Shown here one piece after another: positions 20,656 to 30,631 of a stretch of 64,000 bases of DNA; the first letter of the stretch is position 1; every line of letters starts with the position of its first letter. The translations under genes and the position numbers were made by a program. The stretch lies in the NCBI GenBank assembly GCA_013298025.1, contig JAAFJE010000010.1, positions 62,001 through 126,000 on the forward strand. The letters are read 5' to 3'. The DNA comes from Cytophagales bacterium. Its GTDB lineage: Bacteria > Bacteroidota > Bacteroidia > Cytophagales > Spirosomataceae. Below the pieces are notes generated by a model. The model was not told where the DNA came from. It ran no database searches and was given only the letters and a program-made list of their open reading frames with translations.

Positions 20656-21744
20656 ATGAAATTCTTTGCCCATTTTTCTCGCATTTTTGTTGGCGTGATT
20701 TTTATCTTTTCAGGACTCATCAAGCTCAACGACCCCGTTGGTACAGAAATCAAATTAGAAGAATATTTCGAGGTATTTGCTACCGATTTCCCTTGGATGG
20801 CAGGCTTTTGGCATTTTTGGACACCTTTTTCGCTGTATGTTTCGATTTTTTTATGCACCCTTGAATTAGTACTTGGCGTTTGTTTATTGGTGCAATACAA
20901 GCTCAAAAACGCCTCTTGGGTATTGCTCGCCACGGTTATTTTCTTTGGTTTTCTTACCTTCTATTCGGCGTATTTCAACAAAGTAACCGACTGCGGATGC
21001 TTCGGCGAAGCCATCAAGCTTAAACCTTGGACTTCCTTCGGAAAAGACATGGTACTCATGTTTTTTATCTTGATTATTCTTTGGCAAAGGCAAATTTTTG
21101 CCGATAAAAAAACAGGCGTTTGGGTAGCTTCTTCCTTGGTTTTTTGTCTGGCATTAAGTATCTATGTTGTACGCTATTTGCCTGTTTACGACGGACTTCC
21201 CTACGCTGTTGGCGAGAATATTCCGCAAAACATGAAACCTAGCGAAGCCCCTGTTTTTCAATATATCATGGAAAAAAATGGACAAGAACAAACCTTCGAT
21301 ACGTACCCGACCGATACTACTTGGAAGTTTAAGCAAATGATACAGCTCAACGAAGATGCCGCCAAAGCCCGCATCACTGACTACACGCTGTACCGTACTG
21401 GCGACACAACCGACTACAAAGCCTTGAGTTTCACAGGAAAAAGATTGATGATTATTAGTCCTTTTATCGAAAAAGCCCAAACTAGCCATATCGACGAACT
21501 CAAAAGCCTTATTCAAAGCCTGAAAGGAAGCAATATCAGTGTATGGCTGGTGAGTGCTTCTACCGACCAAGCAGTGGATGCTTTTGTCAAAAAACACCAA
21601 CTTGGCATTATCAGCCTCGGAGCAGACATCAAAGTACTCAAAACCATCGCCAGAGCTAATCCAGTATTGTGGTATTTGGAAGATGGTATTGTCAAAGGAA
21701 AATGGTCGCATAATGCCCTTCCCAAAGCAGAAGAATTACAATGA
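20656..21744 (+). CDS. BT_3928-type DoxX membrane protein with C-terminal thioredoxin-like region
   Basis: A 362-residue inner-membrane protein. The N-terminal half is DoxX-like: ISRIFVGVIFIFSGLIKLND-type first helix (here FSRIFVGVIFIFSG), four helices in all, and the cysteine pair in DCGCFGEAIKL between helices. A further helix at about 155-175 leads into a C-terminal extracytoplasmic domain (about 190-362), whose predicted fold (KRLMIISPFIEK..., VWLVSASTD) resembles thioredoxin-like redox domains but without a visible CxxC. The family is conserved after DUF1599 and before tpiA in many Bacteroidota. A redox role is inference. Confidence 0.85.
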   Translation: MKFFAHFSRIFVGVIFIFSGLIKLNDPVGTEIKLEEYFEVFATDFPWMAGFWHFWTPFSLYVSIFLCTLELVLGVCLLVQYKLKNASWVLLATVIFFGFLTFYSAYFNKVTDCGCFGEAIKLKPWTSFGKDMVLMFFILIILWQRQIFADKKTGVWVASSLVFCLALSIYVVRYLPVYDGLPYAVGENIPQNMKPSEAPVFQYIMEKNGQEQTFDTYPTDTTWKFKQMIQLNEDAAKARITDYTLYRTGDTTDYKALSFTGKRLMIISPFIEKAQTSHIDELKSLIQSLKGSNISVWLVSASTDQAVDAFVKKHQLGIISLGADIKVLKTIARANPVLWYLEDGIVKGKWSHNALPKAEELQ

Positions 21745-21842
21745 GTGAGTTAGTGTATTAGTGAGTTATCATTCTCATTTTCATACACTTATAGCACAAC
21801 AATATTCTTCTTTCGTGCAGTATAGCCTTGAATTTTACTTTT

Positions 21843-22352
21843 ATGAAAAATATTTATTTAGTAGGAATGCCTTCTTCGGGCAAAAGCACTTTAGGACGAC
21901 AGTTGGCTAAAAACCTTGGCTATCAATTTGTTGATATGGATGATTTGATAGAAAGGCAAGAGCAAAAAAGCATTCCTTTGATTTTTAAAGAACATGGCGA
22001 AGCTTATTTCAGAACGGTGGAAAGTGCCGTGCTGAAACAATTTGAAGCCAATAAAAGTCTGGTGATTGCCACTGGCGGAGGCGTGCCGTGTTTTTTCGAT
22101 AATATGGCTTTTATCAAACAAACTGGAACAAGTATTTTTCTTAATGTACCGCCCGAAGAATTAGCCAAACGCATCAAGTTTTCGGATGCCAACAACCGTC
22201 CTTTAATCAATAAAGGAAATTCTAATGAAGCATTATTAAATGATTTGAAGGCTAGATACAACGCTAGATTACCTTATTATACCCAAGCAGATGTACAAAT
22301 AGATGGCACAATAGACGTGCAACAATTACTGCAATTGCTACCAAATTTATAA
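21843..22352 (+). CDS. aroK: Shikimate kinase
   Basis: Phosphorylates shikimate at O3 using ATP in chorismate synthesis (cytosol). The 169 residues are the normal size. The P-loop is LVGMPSSGKST near the N-terminus, followed by the shikimate-binding FVDMDDLIE, the arginine of YFRTVESAVL, VIATGGGVPCF, and the lid arginine region NNRPLI. The ATG at 21843 is chosen; an in-frame TTG 15 bases upstream sits in a promoter-like stretch (TAGCCTTG). It is convergent with the VWA gene. Confidence 0.96.
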   Translation: MKNIYLVGMPSSGKSTLGRQLAKNLGYQFVDMDDLIERQEQKSIPLIFKEHGEAYFRTVESAVLKQFEANKSLVIATGGGVPCFFDNMAFIKQTGTSIFLNVPPEELAKRIKFSDANNRPLINKGNSNEALLNDLKARYNARLPYYTQADVQIDGTIDVQQLLQLLPNL

Positions 22353-22362
22353 GATTATCGGT

Positions 22363-22445
22363 TGCGGATTTTGGATGACTCATCTACCTTTTGATGTCTA
22401 TTTTACAAGAAAAGAAGGTGTTTTTTCTATTTCCAAAATCCGCAA
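22363..22445. terminator. Possible hairpin terminator between aroK and the VWA gene
   Basis: Perfect 14-base arms TTGCGGATTTTGGA (22363-22376) and its complement (22432-22445), separated by 55 bases that hold a smaller ACCTT/AAGGT pairing and a run of six T. The placement between convergent genes fits transcript ends for both. Confidence 0.5.
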
Positions 22446-22450
22446 TTCCA

Positions 22451-24535
22451 TTAATACCCTCCCATAAATTTCCGTAAAATCCATTCGGCGGTGAGCAATA
22501 CCAACACTAAAAAGGCAATCCAACGCAAGTTGATCATTTCTTGCAACGACTCTTCGGCTTCTATTTTCTCGGCTACAGCATGATTTTCGATGATGGCCGT
22601 AAGCTTTTCTATCTGTTTATCCAATACAAAAGTACCTCCCGTATGTCCAGACAATTGGCGTAATACGTCAAAGTCGGCGGTGGTTTGCATCAGTTCTTGC
22701 TGTTGGTCTTTGACCACAAATTGTCCTTCGCATACTTCTTTTGCTCCAAGCAAGGTTGCCGATGCTTTGAAGCGATACAAGCCTGCTGGTAAAGCACTTA
22801 GCTCGAAACGGGTATTTTCGGCAGTGGTGCTGTAGGTATATTTTCGTTCGAATCCTTTTTCGTCGGTAAGCGATAATTGAATGGGAATATTATACAGTTT
22901 TTCGTAAATACTATTATACAATTCGGTTTCCAAAACGACTTTATCGCCCAATACAAACGCAGCATTGGTCGGATACACCCGCAATTTACGTTTGTCTTCT
23001 TTTGCCGATAAAAATTGTACCGTTTTCGTAAAAATCTCGTCTATTACCTCATGTTGCTCTGTTTGTTGATATTCGCCCAAATACCAGCCCCAAAGTCCTT
23101 CGCCCAAAAAGGCCGCCGATTTGGGATTTCCTTGATTGAGTACCAACAAAGGATAGTCTGTTATGGCATTGCCAATTTTTTGGTACAACATCACCGAAGT
23201 ATTGGGCAACAGCGTATAACGACCATACGTGACGTTGATGGGTGGCAATTGTTTGAGTAATTCTAGCCTTTTAGCATCAAGATTCACCAGTGAAAAGTTG
23301 GTGTTAAAATACCCCGTGGCTTGGTTGTAATCCTCCGATTCGACAAAAATACTCACTGCTTTATTCAAACTATTAAAAGCCGGGAGACTAGACTGACTGC
23401 CCAAGATATACAAACAAGGAATTTTCTTAGCCAATAATTCTTTATACATTGCTGTATAATTATTGGATTGGTCGGGCAATTGATGCAGAATAAGGGCATC
23501 ATAATTTTTCCCCCTAAAATCAAGAGTAGGGTCTTCTGAAAGAATTTTTACCTCTACTTCTAAATTGGCTTGTTTACTCAACATACTTTTGAGTGCCTTT
23601 ATATCTGGATGCGGACTCAAAGCAAGCAACAAAATCTTTTCTTTGCCATCAATTACCTCTACATATACTTCTTGTCGGTTGTTCTGTTTGCTCTCTTCGC
23701 CTGCCAAAGGTATCGTTTCGATGGTTAAATGCTGTACGCCTTTGTTCAAAGCGGTAGGCGTAAACGTAACCATTTGTAAATCATCATTTTGTTTGAAAGA
23801 AATACTTTGTTTATCCAGTACTTTTTCGCCTTGTTTGAGCAATACCTCTATTGTTTTTCCAGTAAATCCATACGCAGCAATATCAGCCTGAACAGGAAAT
23901 TTATTACCTAAATAAGCAATTTTATTGGCATATACTGTTTTTACTCGAATGTCTTTGCTAGGAATCGTATCGCCAATACCAATGGTGTGAATCGCAAAAG
24001 TATAAGACTGATTGCTCGGATTAACCCCTTCGTTGATAATACCATCGGAAAGCAATACTACATCTACCAAATTGCTTCCTTCGGAGGTATTTTGCACGTT
24101 GTTGAGCAAGGCAGACAAGTCGGTTTGTCGCTGATTAAACCGAATCGCCTGTTCGTTTGCTGGAGGTGTGTTATCAAAACTTACCCAAGCTACCTCATAA
24201 TCTTTCGCCACCAAGGTTTCTTTCAGCCGAGCCAAAGCCTGTAATGCTCCTTGCAAAGCCGTGCCTTTATGGGCTGCCATCGAAGCCGAATTGTCGATAG
24301 CCAATACGACAGTCTTTTTTTGAACCGTTTGTTTAATTTGGCGGAGCAATAAAGGAAGAAAGAGCAAGGCAAGTATGGCTACTACCACAAAACGCAAGGC
24401 TGCCAAGCCAAGGTTGATTTGTTTCGACCAAGGTTGTTCGGTTTCTTTATACAAAAAATAGGCATAAATTCCTGCCAGCAGCAAACAAGGTAGAATCAAC
24501 CAAGGAGATGTTTGGAAAAGAAAATCAATCTTCAT
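22451..24535 (-). CDS. VWA-domain membrane protein
   Basis: A 694-residue protein with two N-terminal membrane helices (about 10-28 and 43-64) and one near the C-terminus (about 668-690). Between them is a von Willebrand A domain with an intact metal-site motif AIDNSASM (Asp81, Ser83, Ser85) and the later LLSDGIINEG. The long region from about 220 to 600 is predicted extracytoplasmic beta-sheet with a class I amidotransferase-like stretch. The architecture resembles the large BatA/CarS-like 'hypothetical VWA' proteins of Bacteroidota involved in the envelope; the exact role is unknown. It lies 92 bases after fabG on the same strand. Confidence 0.82.
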   Translation of the reverse strand: MKIDFLFQTSPWLILPCLLLAGIYAYFLYKETEQPWSKQINLGLAALRFVVVAILALLFLPLLLRQIKQTVQKKTVVLAIDNSASMAAHKGTALQGALQALARLKETLVAKDYEVAWVSFDNTPPANEQAIRFNQRQTDLSALLNNVQNTSEGSNLVDVVLLSDGIINEGVNPSNQSYTFAIHTIGIGDTIPSKDIRVKTVYANKIAYLGNKFPVQADIAAYGFTGKTIEVLLKQGEKVLDKQSISFKQNDDLQMVTFTPTALNKGVQHLTIETIPLAGEESKQNNRQEVYVEVIDGKEKILLLALSPHPDIKALKSMLSKQANLEVEVKILSEDPTLDFRGKNYDALILHQLPDQSNNYTAMYKELLAKKIPCLYILGSQSSLPAFNSLNKAVSIFVESEDYNQATGYFNTNFSLVNLDAKRLELLKQLPPINVTYGRYTLLPNTSVMLYQKIGNAITDYPLLVLNQGNPKSAAFLGEGLWGWYLGEYQQTEQHEVIDEIFTKTVQFLSAKEDKRKLRVYPTNAAFVLGDKVVLETELYNSIYEKLYNIPIQLSLTDEKGFERKYTYSTTAENTRFELSALPAGLYRFKASATLLGAKEVCEGQFVVKDQQQELMQTTADFDVLRQLSGHTGGTFVLDKQIEKLTAIIENHAVAEKIEAEESLQEMINLRWIAFLVLVLLTAEWILRKFMGGY

Positions 24536-24627
24536 AAAGCAAGGGATTTAGGGCGATATGGGCTACAGGTGTTCAGGTAAGCGATTGCGTAGAAAAGTAC
24601 ACAATCGCTTGTTGGTACAAGTACAAA

Positions 24628-25374
24628 CTAAGTCAATAAACCGCCATCCACTTGCAACACTTGTCCTGTGATATAACGAGAAAGGTCTGATGCCAAGAAA
24701 ATACAAGCATCTGCCACTTCTTCGGGCTGACCGCCACGCTTCAACGGAATAGATTTTGTCCATTCTTCGGTTGCGGCAGCGTTTAGTTCGCCCGTCATTT
24801 CTGTTTCTATAAAGCCCGGTGCAATGGCATTCGAGCGGATATTTCTTGAGCCTAATTCTAAAGCTACCGATTTTGTAAAGCCAATAATACCAGCTTTAGA
24901 AGCGGCGTAGTTGGCTTGACCAGCATTGCCACGTAGCCCTACCACCGATGTAAGGTTGATAATAGACCCAGCCTTGGCTTTCATCATAGGTTTGATAGCC
25001 GCTTTAGTCAGGTTGAATACCGATTTCAAATTTACTTGGATAACCGTATCCCATTGCTCTTCGCTCATACGCATCAACAAGCCATCTTTGGTGATACCAG
25101 CGTTGTTAATCAACACATCTACTCTACCGAAATCCGCCAATACTTGCGTAATCAACTCTTCTGCTTGTTTGAAGTCGGAAGCATCCGAACGATACCCTTT
25201 TGCGTTGATGCCCAATGCTTGTAATTCAGCTTCTAAGGCTTGTCCTTTTTCTACCGACGACAAATACGTAAATGCTACGTTTGCTCCTTCTTGTGCAAAA
25301 CGCAAAGCGATAGCTCTACCGATACCTCTCGACGCTCCTGTTACTAATGCTACTTTATTTTGTAGTAAACCCAT
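24628..25374 (-). CDS. fabG: 3-oxoacyl-[acyl-carrier-protein] reductase
   Basis: NADPH-dependent ketoreductase of type II fatty-acid elongation (cytosol). The 248-residue SDR has the cofactor motif VTGASRGIGRAIA near the N-terminus, NNAGIT in the middle, catalytic Ser in INLTSVVGLRGN, and the YAASKAG Tyr/Lys pair. The end VTGQVLQVDGG (here ITGQVLQVDGG) is typical of FabG. The promoter at 25446-25475 supports the ATG. The downstream VWA gene may be co-transcribed. Confidence 0.95.
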   Translation of the reverse strand: MGLLQNKVALVTGASRGIGRAIALRFAQEGANVAFTYLSSVEKGQALEAELQALGINAKGYRSDASDFKQAEELITQVLADFGRVDVLINNAGITKDGLLMRMSEEQWDTVIQVNLKSVFNLTKAAIKPMMKAKAGSIINLTSVVGLRGNAGQANYAASKAGIIGFTKSVALELGSRNIRSNAIAPGFIETEMTGELNAAATEEWTKSIPLKRGGQPEEVADACIFLASDLSRYITGQVLQVDGGLLT

Positions 25375-25445
25375 TGTATTGAATTGATTAATAAAAAAAT
25401 CTTGTGGTGATTGGGCAATACTTCATGCCGCTTTATTCCGAATAC

Positions 25446-25475
25446 CAAAAATAGCAGAAGCAAATAAGACCACAA
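25446..25475 (-). promoter_or_regulatory. fabG promoter (TTG-N19-TATTTTTG)
   Basis: On the minus strand, TATTTTTG (25446-25453) is preceded at 19 bases by TTG (25473-25475), a full Bacteroidota promoter pattern. The predicted leader before fabG is about 65 bases. Confidence 0.65.
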
Positions 25476-25614
25476 AATATATTCGCAATTTCAAGAATAT
25501 TGCTTTCTACTAAACGAAAAAACAAGCCTTAATGATAAGTTGGAAAGAAGATTTATATTCATTTTCGTATATGAAGCTATTGAGCAAAGCTATACAAAGG
25601 TTTAGTTTATAGAC

Positions 25615-25652
25615 AAAAAAGGTCGTTTAGCTTATACCAAACGACCTTTTTT
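25615..25652. terminator. Terminator after clpC
   Basis: AAAAAAGGTCGTTT (25615-25628) and its complement (25639-25652) enclose 10 bases and end in six T on either strand. It lies 20 bases past the clpC stop; no plus-strand gene ends here. Confidence 0.88.
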
Positions 25653-25671
25653 GTACTTATGTACACATTTT

Positions 25672-28224
25672 TTATTCTTCCGTAATGGCAGCCGCCGATG
25701 ACCTCGACAGCACTAAGGCATCGCCTTCACCTGGATAATCAGCCACGATAACATCGCCCTCTGCCAAATCTCCTTTCAAGATTTCTTCGGCAACGGGGTC
25801 TTCGAGGTAGCGTTGAATAGCCCTGTTCAAAGGTCTTGCACCATATTGCTGGTCGTATCCTTTTTCTGCTAAAAAGTCTTTTGCTTTGTCGGTAAGCGTT
25901 ACGGCATAGCCCAAAGCAGAAATACGGGTAAACAGCTTTTTCAACATCAAATCAATGATTTGGTGAATATGCTCACGCTCAAGCGAGTTGAACACAATCA
26001 CATCGTCGAGGCGGTTCAAAAACTCTGGCGAGAAAGCTTTTCTCAAAGCATTCTGAATCGTACTTTTCACCGTTTCATCGAGGCTTTCGCTCTTAGCTTT
26101 CGTTGAAAAACCGATACCTGTACCAAAGTCTTTCAAATCACGCACACCAATGTTTGATGTCATGATAATAATGGTATTTCTGAAATCAACTCTTCTACCC
26201 AAACCGTCGGTCAAAATACCATCGTCTAGTACTTGGAGCAACAAGTTGAATACATCTGGGTGAGCTTTTTCGATTTCGTCGAGCAATACCACCGCATAAG
26301 GTTTACGACGGATTTTCTCGGTCAACTGACCACCCTCTTCATAACCTACATAGCCGGGAGGCGCTCCGATAAGGCGAGATACACTAAATTTCTCCATGTA
26401 CTCACTCATATCGATACGTACCAACGCATCTTCTTTGTCGAACAAATAGTTGGCGAGAACCTTTGCCAATTCGGTTTTACCAACCCCTGTAGGGCCTAAG
26501 AAAATAAACGAACCGATAGGTTTTTTAGGGTCTTTCAAGCCTACACGGGTACGCTGAATAGCTTTAACCAATTTGATGATAGCAGCATCCTGTCCGATTA
26601 CCTTACCTTTCAACTCCTCGTTCATGTTGAGCAGCTTTTGCCCTTCGGTAGCAGCCACACGGCTTACAGGAATACCCGTCATTTGGGCAATCACTTCGGC
26701 TACGCTTTCCTCCGAAACCGTATAACGACGACGTTTGGTATCTTCTTCCCAGTCTCTTTTAGCACGTTCGAGTTGCTCCAACAAGCGTTTTTCACGGTCA
26801 CGCAATTGGGCAGCTTCTTCGTATTTTTGAGATTTGACTACCGCATTTTTCTCTTTCTTGATATTTTCGATAGCCGCTTCTAACGCTACAATGTCATCAG
26901 GAACAGTGATGTTGGAGATATGTACTCTAGCACCCACTTCATCTAATACGTCGATAGCTTTGTCAGGTAAGAATCTATCAGAAATATAGCGTTCTGAAAG
27001 TTTCACCGCCTGCTCAATTGCCTCTGGCGTATAATTTACGTGGTGGTGGTCTTCGTACTTATCTTTGATGTTGTTCAAGATTTCTATCGTTTCTTCGATA
27101 GTCGTAGCGTCAACCATCACCGTTTGGAAACGACGAGCCAACGCACCATCTTTCTCGATATACTGACGGTATTCGTCTAAGGTAGTTGCTCCGATAACTT
27201 GGATGTCGCCACGAGCCAAGGCTGGTTTGAACATATTTGAGGCATCAAGCGAGCCCGACGCACCACCTGCTCCAACAATCGTATGCAACTCATCAATAAA
27301 CAAAATCACATCTGGCGATTTTTCGAGTTCGTTCATCACAGCCTTCATTCGTTCCTCAAATTGACCACGGTATTTCGTACCAGCCACCAGAGAAGCCAAG
27401 TCGAGCGTTACTACTCGTTTGCCAAACAATACCCTTGATACTTTTTTCTGGACAATTCTCAAAGCCAAACCTTCGGCGATGGCTGTTTTACCAACCCCAG
27501 GCTCACCAATCAAAATTGGGTTGTTTTTCTTACGGCGAGAAAGAATTTGAGCTACTCTTTCAATTTCTTTTTCACGTCCCACAATCGGGTCGAGTTTACC
27601 AGCCTCGGCAATTTTGGTCAAGTCACGTCCAAAATTATCCAATACCGGTGTTTTCGACTTCTCAGCCCCTTTGTTGGCTGTAGCCCCACCACCGATGTTG
27701 CCAGCCCCACCACCCGAAAACGAACGAGCATCGTCGTCGTTATCGTCGGTATCAGAAGGACCCGATTTGATGTTTTCTTGATTAGATTGGTATTCGACCA
27801 TATCTTTGATGAGGTCGTAGGTAATTTGGAATTTTTCCAAGATTTGGCGTGCCAAATTATCTTCGTCTCTAAGAATAGCCATCAACAAATGCTCTGTACC
27901 AACCAAATTAGTTTTAAAGATACGAGCTTCGAGGTAAGTCACCCTTAAAACTTTCTCTGCCTGCCGAGACAAAGGAATGTCTTGTTTGTTTTTGATAGAA
28001 AAATTAGAACGCGCTACTCCTTGAGTTGCCTGTTCTATCGTAACACGTAGGTCGTCGAGAACTACTCCACATTTTTTGATAAGTTCGAGTGCAATTCCTT
28101 CACCTTCACGAATCATGCCCAAAATAAGGTGTTCCGTGCCTATGTAATCATGCCCCAGCCTAATAGCCTCCTCACGGGCAAGAGAGATTACCTCTTTTAC
28201 TCTGTTTGAAAATTTTGCCTCCAT
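25672..28224 (-). CDS. clpC: Clp protease ATP-binding subunit ClpC
   Basis: AAA+ unfoldase that feeds proteins to ClpP (cytosol, protein quality control). The 850 residues contain an N-domain with two similar helical repeats (about 1-145), a Gly/Ser-rich linker ([15 protein letters not shown]), the first ATPase domain with Walker A GEPGVGKT (Lys246), a coiled middle domain (about 410-490), and the second ATPase domain with Walker A GPTGVGKT (Lys583) and [10 protein letters not shown]. The presence of a short middle domain and the C-terminal D2-small domain fit ClpC rather than ClpB or ClpA. It stands alone, followed by a strong terminator. Confidence 0.96.
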   Translation of the reverse strand: MEAKFSNRVKEVISLAREEAIRLGHDYIGTEHLILGMIREGEGIALELIKKCGVVLDDLRVTIEQATQGVARSNFSIKNKQDIPLSRQAEKVLRVTYLEARIFKTNLVGTEHLLMAILRDEDNLARQILEKFQITYDLIKDMVEYQSNQENIKSGPSDTDDNDDDARSFSGGGAGNIGGGATANKGAEKSKTPVLDNFGRDLTKIAEAGKLDPIVGREKEIERVAQILSRRKKNNPILIGEPGVGKTAIAEGLALRIVQKKVSRVLFGKRVVTLDLASLVAGTKYRGQFEERMKAVMNELEKSPDVILFIDELHTIVGAGGASGSLDASNMFKPALARGDIQVIGATTLDEYRQYIEKDGALARRFQTVMVDATTIEETIEILNNIKDKYEDHHHVNYTPEAIEQAVKLSERYISDRFLPDKAIDVLDEVGARVHISNITVPDDIVALEAAIENIKKEKNAVVKSQKYEEAAQLRDREKRLLEQLERAKRDWEEDTKRRRYTVSEESVAEVIAQMTGIPVSRVAATEGQKLLNMNEELKGKVIGQDAAIIKLVKAIQRTRVGLKDPKKPIGSFIFLGPTGVGKTELAKVLANYLFDKEDALVRIDMSEYMEKFSVSRLIGAPPGYVGYEEGGQLTEKIRRKPYAVVLLDEIEKAHPDVFNLLLQVLDDGILTDGLGRRVDFRNTIIIMTSNIGVRDLKDFGTGIGFSTKAKSESLDETVKSTIQNALRKAFSPEFLNRLDDVIVFNSLEREHIHQIIDLMLKKLFTRISALGYAVTLTDKAKDFLAEKGYDQQYGARPLNRAIQRYLEDPVAEEILKGDLAEGDVIVADYPGEGDALVLSRSSAAAITEE

Positions 28225-28319
28225 GCGAAAGAGTTTCGTTTTTTCTGGTTAATAGTTTAAAGCAAGCATACAACAAGACCTTCAAACTAGATTCATAACA
28301 TTTTTTCTTTCAACTTTGT

Positions 28320-28928
28320 TCATTTTCTTACAGAACGCTCAAGTATTGAAAGAGCTTGATTTCCTTGGCAAAACAACAAGTCTATGATTGACAAATTTGG
28401 TACAAATTCATTGCCAAAGTTTTGACGGTATGCCACAGGTTGATACACGTTATTGAATATAAAAGGTCGTTTAGGATGTATTTGCCCACGATAATCGTTT
28501 TCAACGACAGGTTGATATGCTTCTGTAAAAATAATTTTTTTTTCGACCTTTAAAAGTTTCAGACAAATTGTCAGCAATTCGGCATTAAACTCGTACAAAA
28601 GGTCTGTTTTTTTGTCATACACCGCATGGAAAAAATCAGCATAGTATTCAAAAAAAGGGGTTTTGCCATAAGCCGAGCTGATAGCCCCCCAATGCCTTCT
28701 TCGCCAATCTTGGCTGTAATCTATCCGAAGGTCTTGTACTTTTATTTTGCTATTGCCTTTCACCACAGGAATCGACAATACATCAACTCGATTAGAAGCA
28801 AGAATATTGCAACGATTTCGATAACTTTGCTTTTCGTAATGTTCTTGCGTTTCGATAGTGATGCTATCGTGGGCCAACAAACAAGCGAAGTATTCTAAAC
28901 TTGGTAAATAATGTAAATCAATAATCAT
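28320..28928 (-). CDS. WbqC family protein
   Basis: A 202-residue member of the WbqC family, found in O-antigen or sugar-modification loci and, as a single gene, in most Bacteroidota. It begins MIIDLHYLPSLEYFACLLAH and carries the family patch EHYEKQSYRNRCNI followed by LSIPVVKG, and DWRRRHWGAISSAYGKTPFF. The reaction is not established; an acyl- or amido-transfer to sugars has been suggested for the family. It sits 95 bases upstream of clpC on the same strand. Confidence 0.88.
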   Translation of the reverse strand: MIIDLHYLPSLEYFACLLAHDSITIETQEHYEKQSYRNRCNILASNRVDVLSIPVVKGNSKIKVQDLRIDYSQDWRRRHWGAISSAYGKTPFFEYYADFFHAVYDKKTDLLYEFNAELLTICLKLLKVEKKIIFTEAYQPVVENDYRGQIHPKRPFIFNNVYQPVAYRQNFGNEFVPNLSIIDLLFCQGNQALSILERSVRK

Positions 28929-29057
28929 TTACCTAAAATACAGTATTAACGCTATATTTTCAAATTTTTATTATTTTTTTGTGAGAAAATTCCTTTTTCT
29001 AAAGGTAAAATCAGGATTTAACCAAGCTATACGGCCCGTTAAATACCGATGTATCAA

Positions 29058-29065
29058 TACTTTTG
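29058..29065 (+). promoter_or_regulatory. -7 box (TACTTTTG) for the LpxL-like gene
   Basis: TACTTTTG 52 bases before the acyltransferase ATG matches TAnnTTTG; the -33 element is not clear. Confidence 0.45.
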
Positions 29066-29116
29066 GCATAAAATCGCACCTGTACGTTTTATTCAAGTTC
29101 ATTAAAATCAACGCTA

Positions 29117-29962
29117 ATGCTTTTTTTTAGATTTCTTTCTCGTTTGCCTTTTGGGGTTTTATATCGCCTTGCCGATGTGCTGTATTTTATTACTTGCTAT
29201 GTAGTAAAGTACCGAAAAAAGGTGATTCTGGAAAACCTCCGCAATGCTTTTCCAGAAAAATCGGAACAGGAAATTCACAAGCTTATGAAAGGTTTTTATC
29301 ATAATTTATGTGATATTGTTGTAGAAACACTCAAATTGCTTACGATTACCGACAAAGAACTTCGTAAATTAATTGTGGTAAAAGGCATGGATACGCTCGA
29401 CGAATACCACCGCCAAGGCAAAGTGATTCTTGCCATGGCAAGTCACCAGAATTGCTGGGAAGCTATGGCGTTTGGGACCATCCAAACGGGCATTCCACTT
29501 GATGTGATTTACAAGCCTCTTTCCAACAAATTTTTCGACAAACTCATGTTTACGATTCGTTCTAGGCATGGCATTCAGCCCGTGCCGATGAAGCAGATTT
29601 TACGAGAAGTTATCAAGAAAAAACATATTCCTAGAATTGTGGGGGCTGTTGCCGACCAAGCTGCCGAATCGCCCGATACGGCGTATTGGACCAACTTTTT
29701 GCACCAAGAAACAGATTTTTTTATGGGTACAGAAAAAATGGCTCGGAGCTTTCAATACCCTATTGTGTATGGCGATATGACCCGTGTCAAACGAGGAAGC
29801 TATGTTTACACGTATCGGACATTGGTAGAACCGCCCTACAACGATATACCGCTTGGGGCTATTACCGAAATGTATGTGAGGAACTTAGAACGCTCGATAC
29901 AAGAAAATCCTGCCGATTGGCTTTGGTCGCATCGCCGATTTAAGCATAAAAGAAATCTATAG
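29117..29962 (+). CDS. LpxL/HtrB-type lipid A acyltransferase
   Basis: A 281-residue membrane-bound acyltransferase that adds a secondary acyl chain to lipid A (or a lipid like it) using acyl-ACP. One N-terminal membrane helix is followed by the family's NLRNAFPEKSEQEI and the catalytic H-x4-E motif SHQNCWE (His110, Glu115). Further conserved stretches are VIYKPLSNK and VGAVADQAAESPD. The C-terminus (ENPADWLWSHRRFKHKR) is the usual closing motif. Single LpxL homologues in Bacteroidota match their penta-acyl lipid A. Confidence 0.9.
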   Translation: MLFFRFLSRLPFGVLYRLADVLYFITCYVVKYRKKVILENLRNAFPEKSEQEIHKLMKGFYHNLCDIVVETLKLLTITDKELRKLIVVKGMDTLDEYHRQGKVILAMASHQNCWEAMAFGTIQTGIPLDVIYKPLSNKFFDKLMFTIRSRHGIQPVPMKQILREVIKKKHIPRIVGAVADQAAESPDTAYWTNFLHQETDFFMGTEKMARSFQYPIVYGDMTRVKRGSYVYTYRTLVEPPYNDIPLGAITEMYVRNLERSIQENPADWLWSHRRFKHKRNL

Positions 29963-30038
29963 TCGAACATCGTTGTGGATGCACAGGGGTTATAAATAAG
30001 TTGGTGGTAATTTTATAGAGAATGAAACAGAACAGTCA

Positions 30039-30482
30039 ATGAAACCAAAAATAGAACTTTGGGACACCGTGGGTCTTGGATTAATAATTGAGTACCCATC
30101 AGGCATATTTTTTTCAAATCAGACTGGAGGGACATCTTGCCTGCATCCAAGCATTGAGGGAATATACGTTCCTTTAAATAATGCCTATTCAGAAGCCGAC
30201 AAACAATTCATAAGTCCAGAAATTGACTTGACAAAGCATTTTGTGGGACAGAAATATAAGGGTAGTGGTGCGACAAATGGTATAGACGAAGAAGATACAA
30301 CCATCATTACTGAAATTTTGAGCAGATACTCGCTCGACAAATTTATAAGTATTGACACAAATAAATACAAAATGGAACAATCCCATGAAGCATGGATACA
30401 CGTTAAAATAAATAATTTATACTTGTTAGAAGGGTTTCCTAAAGAATTAAATGGAATACTAACTTGGAGTAATAGTGATTAA
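30039..30482 (+). CDS. Small orphan protein, possibly DUF6210
   Basis: A 147-residue soluble protein without signal peptide. The stretch GLIIEYPSGIFFSNQTGG followed by HPSIEGIYVPL recalls the DUF6210 family as I remember it, which has no known function; this assignment needs a profile search. The C-terminal half is helical and ends with a strand-rich AWIHVKINNLYLLEGF. Base composition is more AT-rich than the neighbouring lpxL-like gene. It is immediately followed by the attC-like palindrome, so it may be a captured cassette. Confidence 0.55.
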   Translation: MKPKIELWDTVGLGLIIEYPSGIFFSNQTGGTSCLHPSIEGIYVPLNNAYSEADKQFISPEIDLTKHFVGQKYKGSGATNGIDEEDTTIITEILSRYSLDKFISIDTNKYKMEQSHEAWIHVKINNLYLLEGFPKELNGILTWSNSD

Positions 30483-30485
30483 AAA

Positions 30486-30624
30486 CCAACGCTAACAAGG
30501 GGCTTGCATCAGGCGGGGTGACACGCAAACTTGGAGCTTTGTGTATCGAATAAATTTTAGTAATAAATTGGGCATTTGTGCTTGGAAGAGTCCGCCCGTC
30601 GCAAAGCCCCCTTAACGTTGTGCG
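30486..30624 (+). repeat. attC-like imperfect palindrome (139 bases)
   Basis: The outer arms 30486-30516 and 30592-30624 are complementary over about 30 bases with a few single-base bulges: CAACG at the left pairs with CGTTG at the right, AGGGGCTTGC with GCAAAGCCCCC, and GGCGGG with CCGCCC. The 75 bases between can form further pairs. Size, bulged pairing and location just after one small gene's stop and 8 bases before the next start resemble integron attC sites. The simple 7-base boxes do not match the classical RYYYAAC/GTTRRRY rule well, so this may be a different element family. Confidence 0.5.
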
Positions 30625-30631
30625 TAATTCT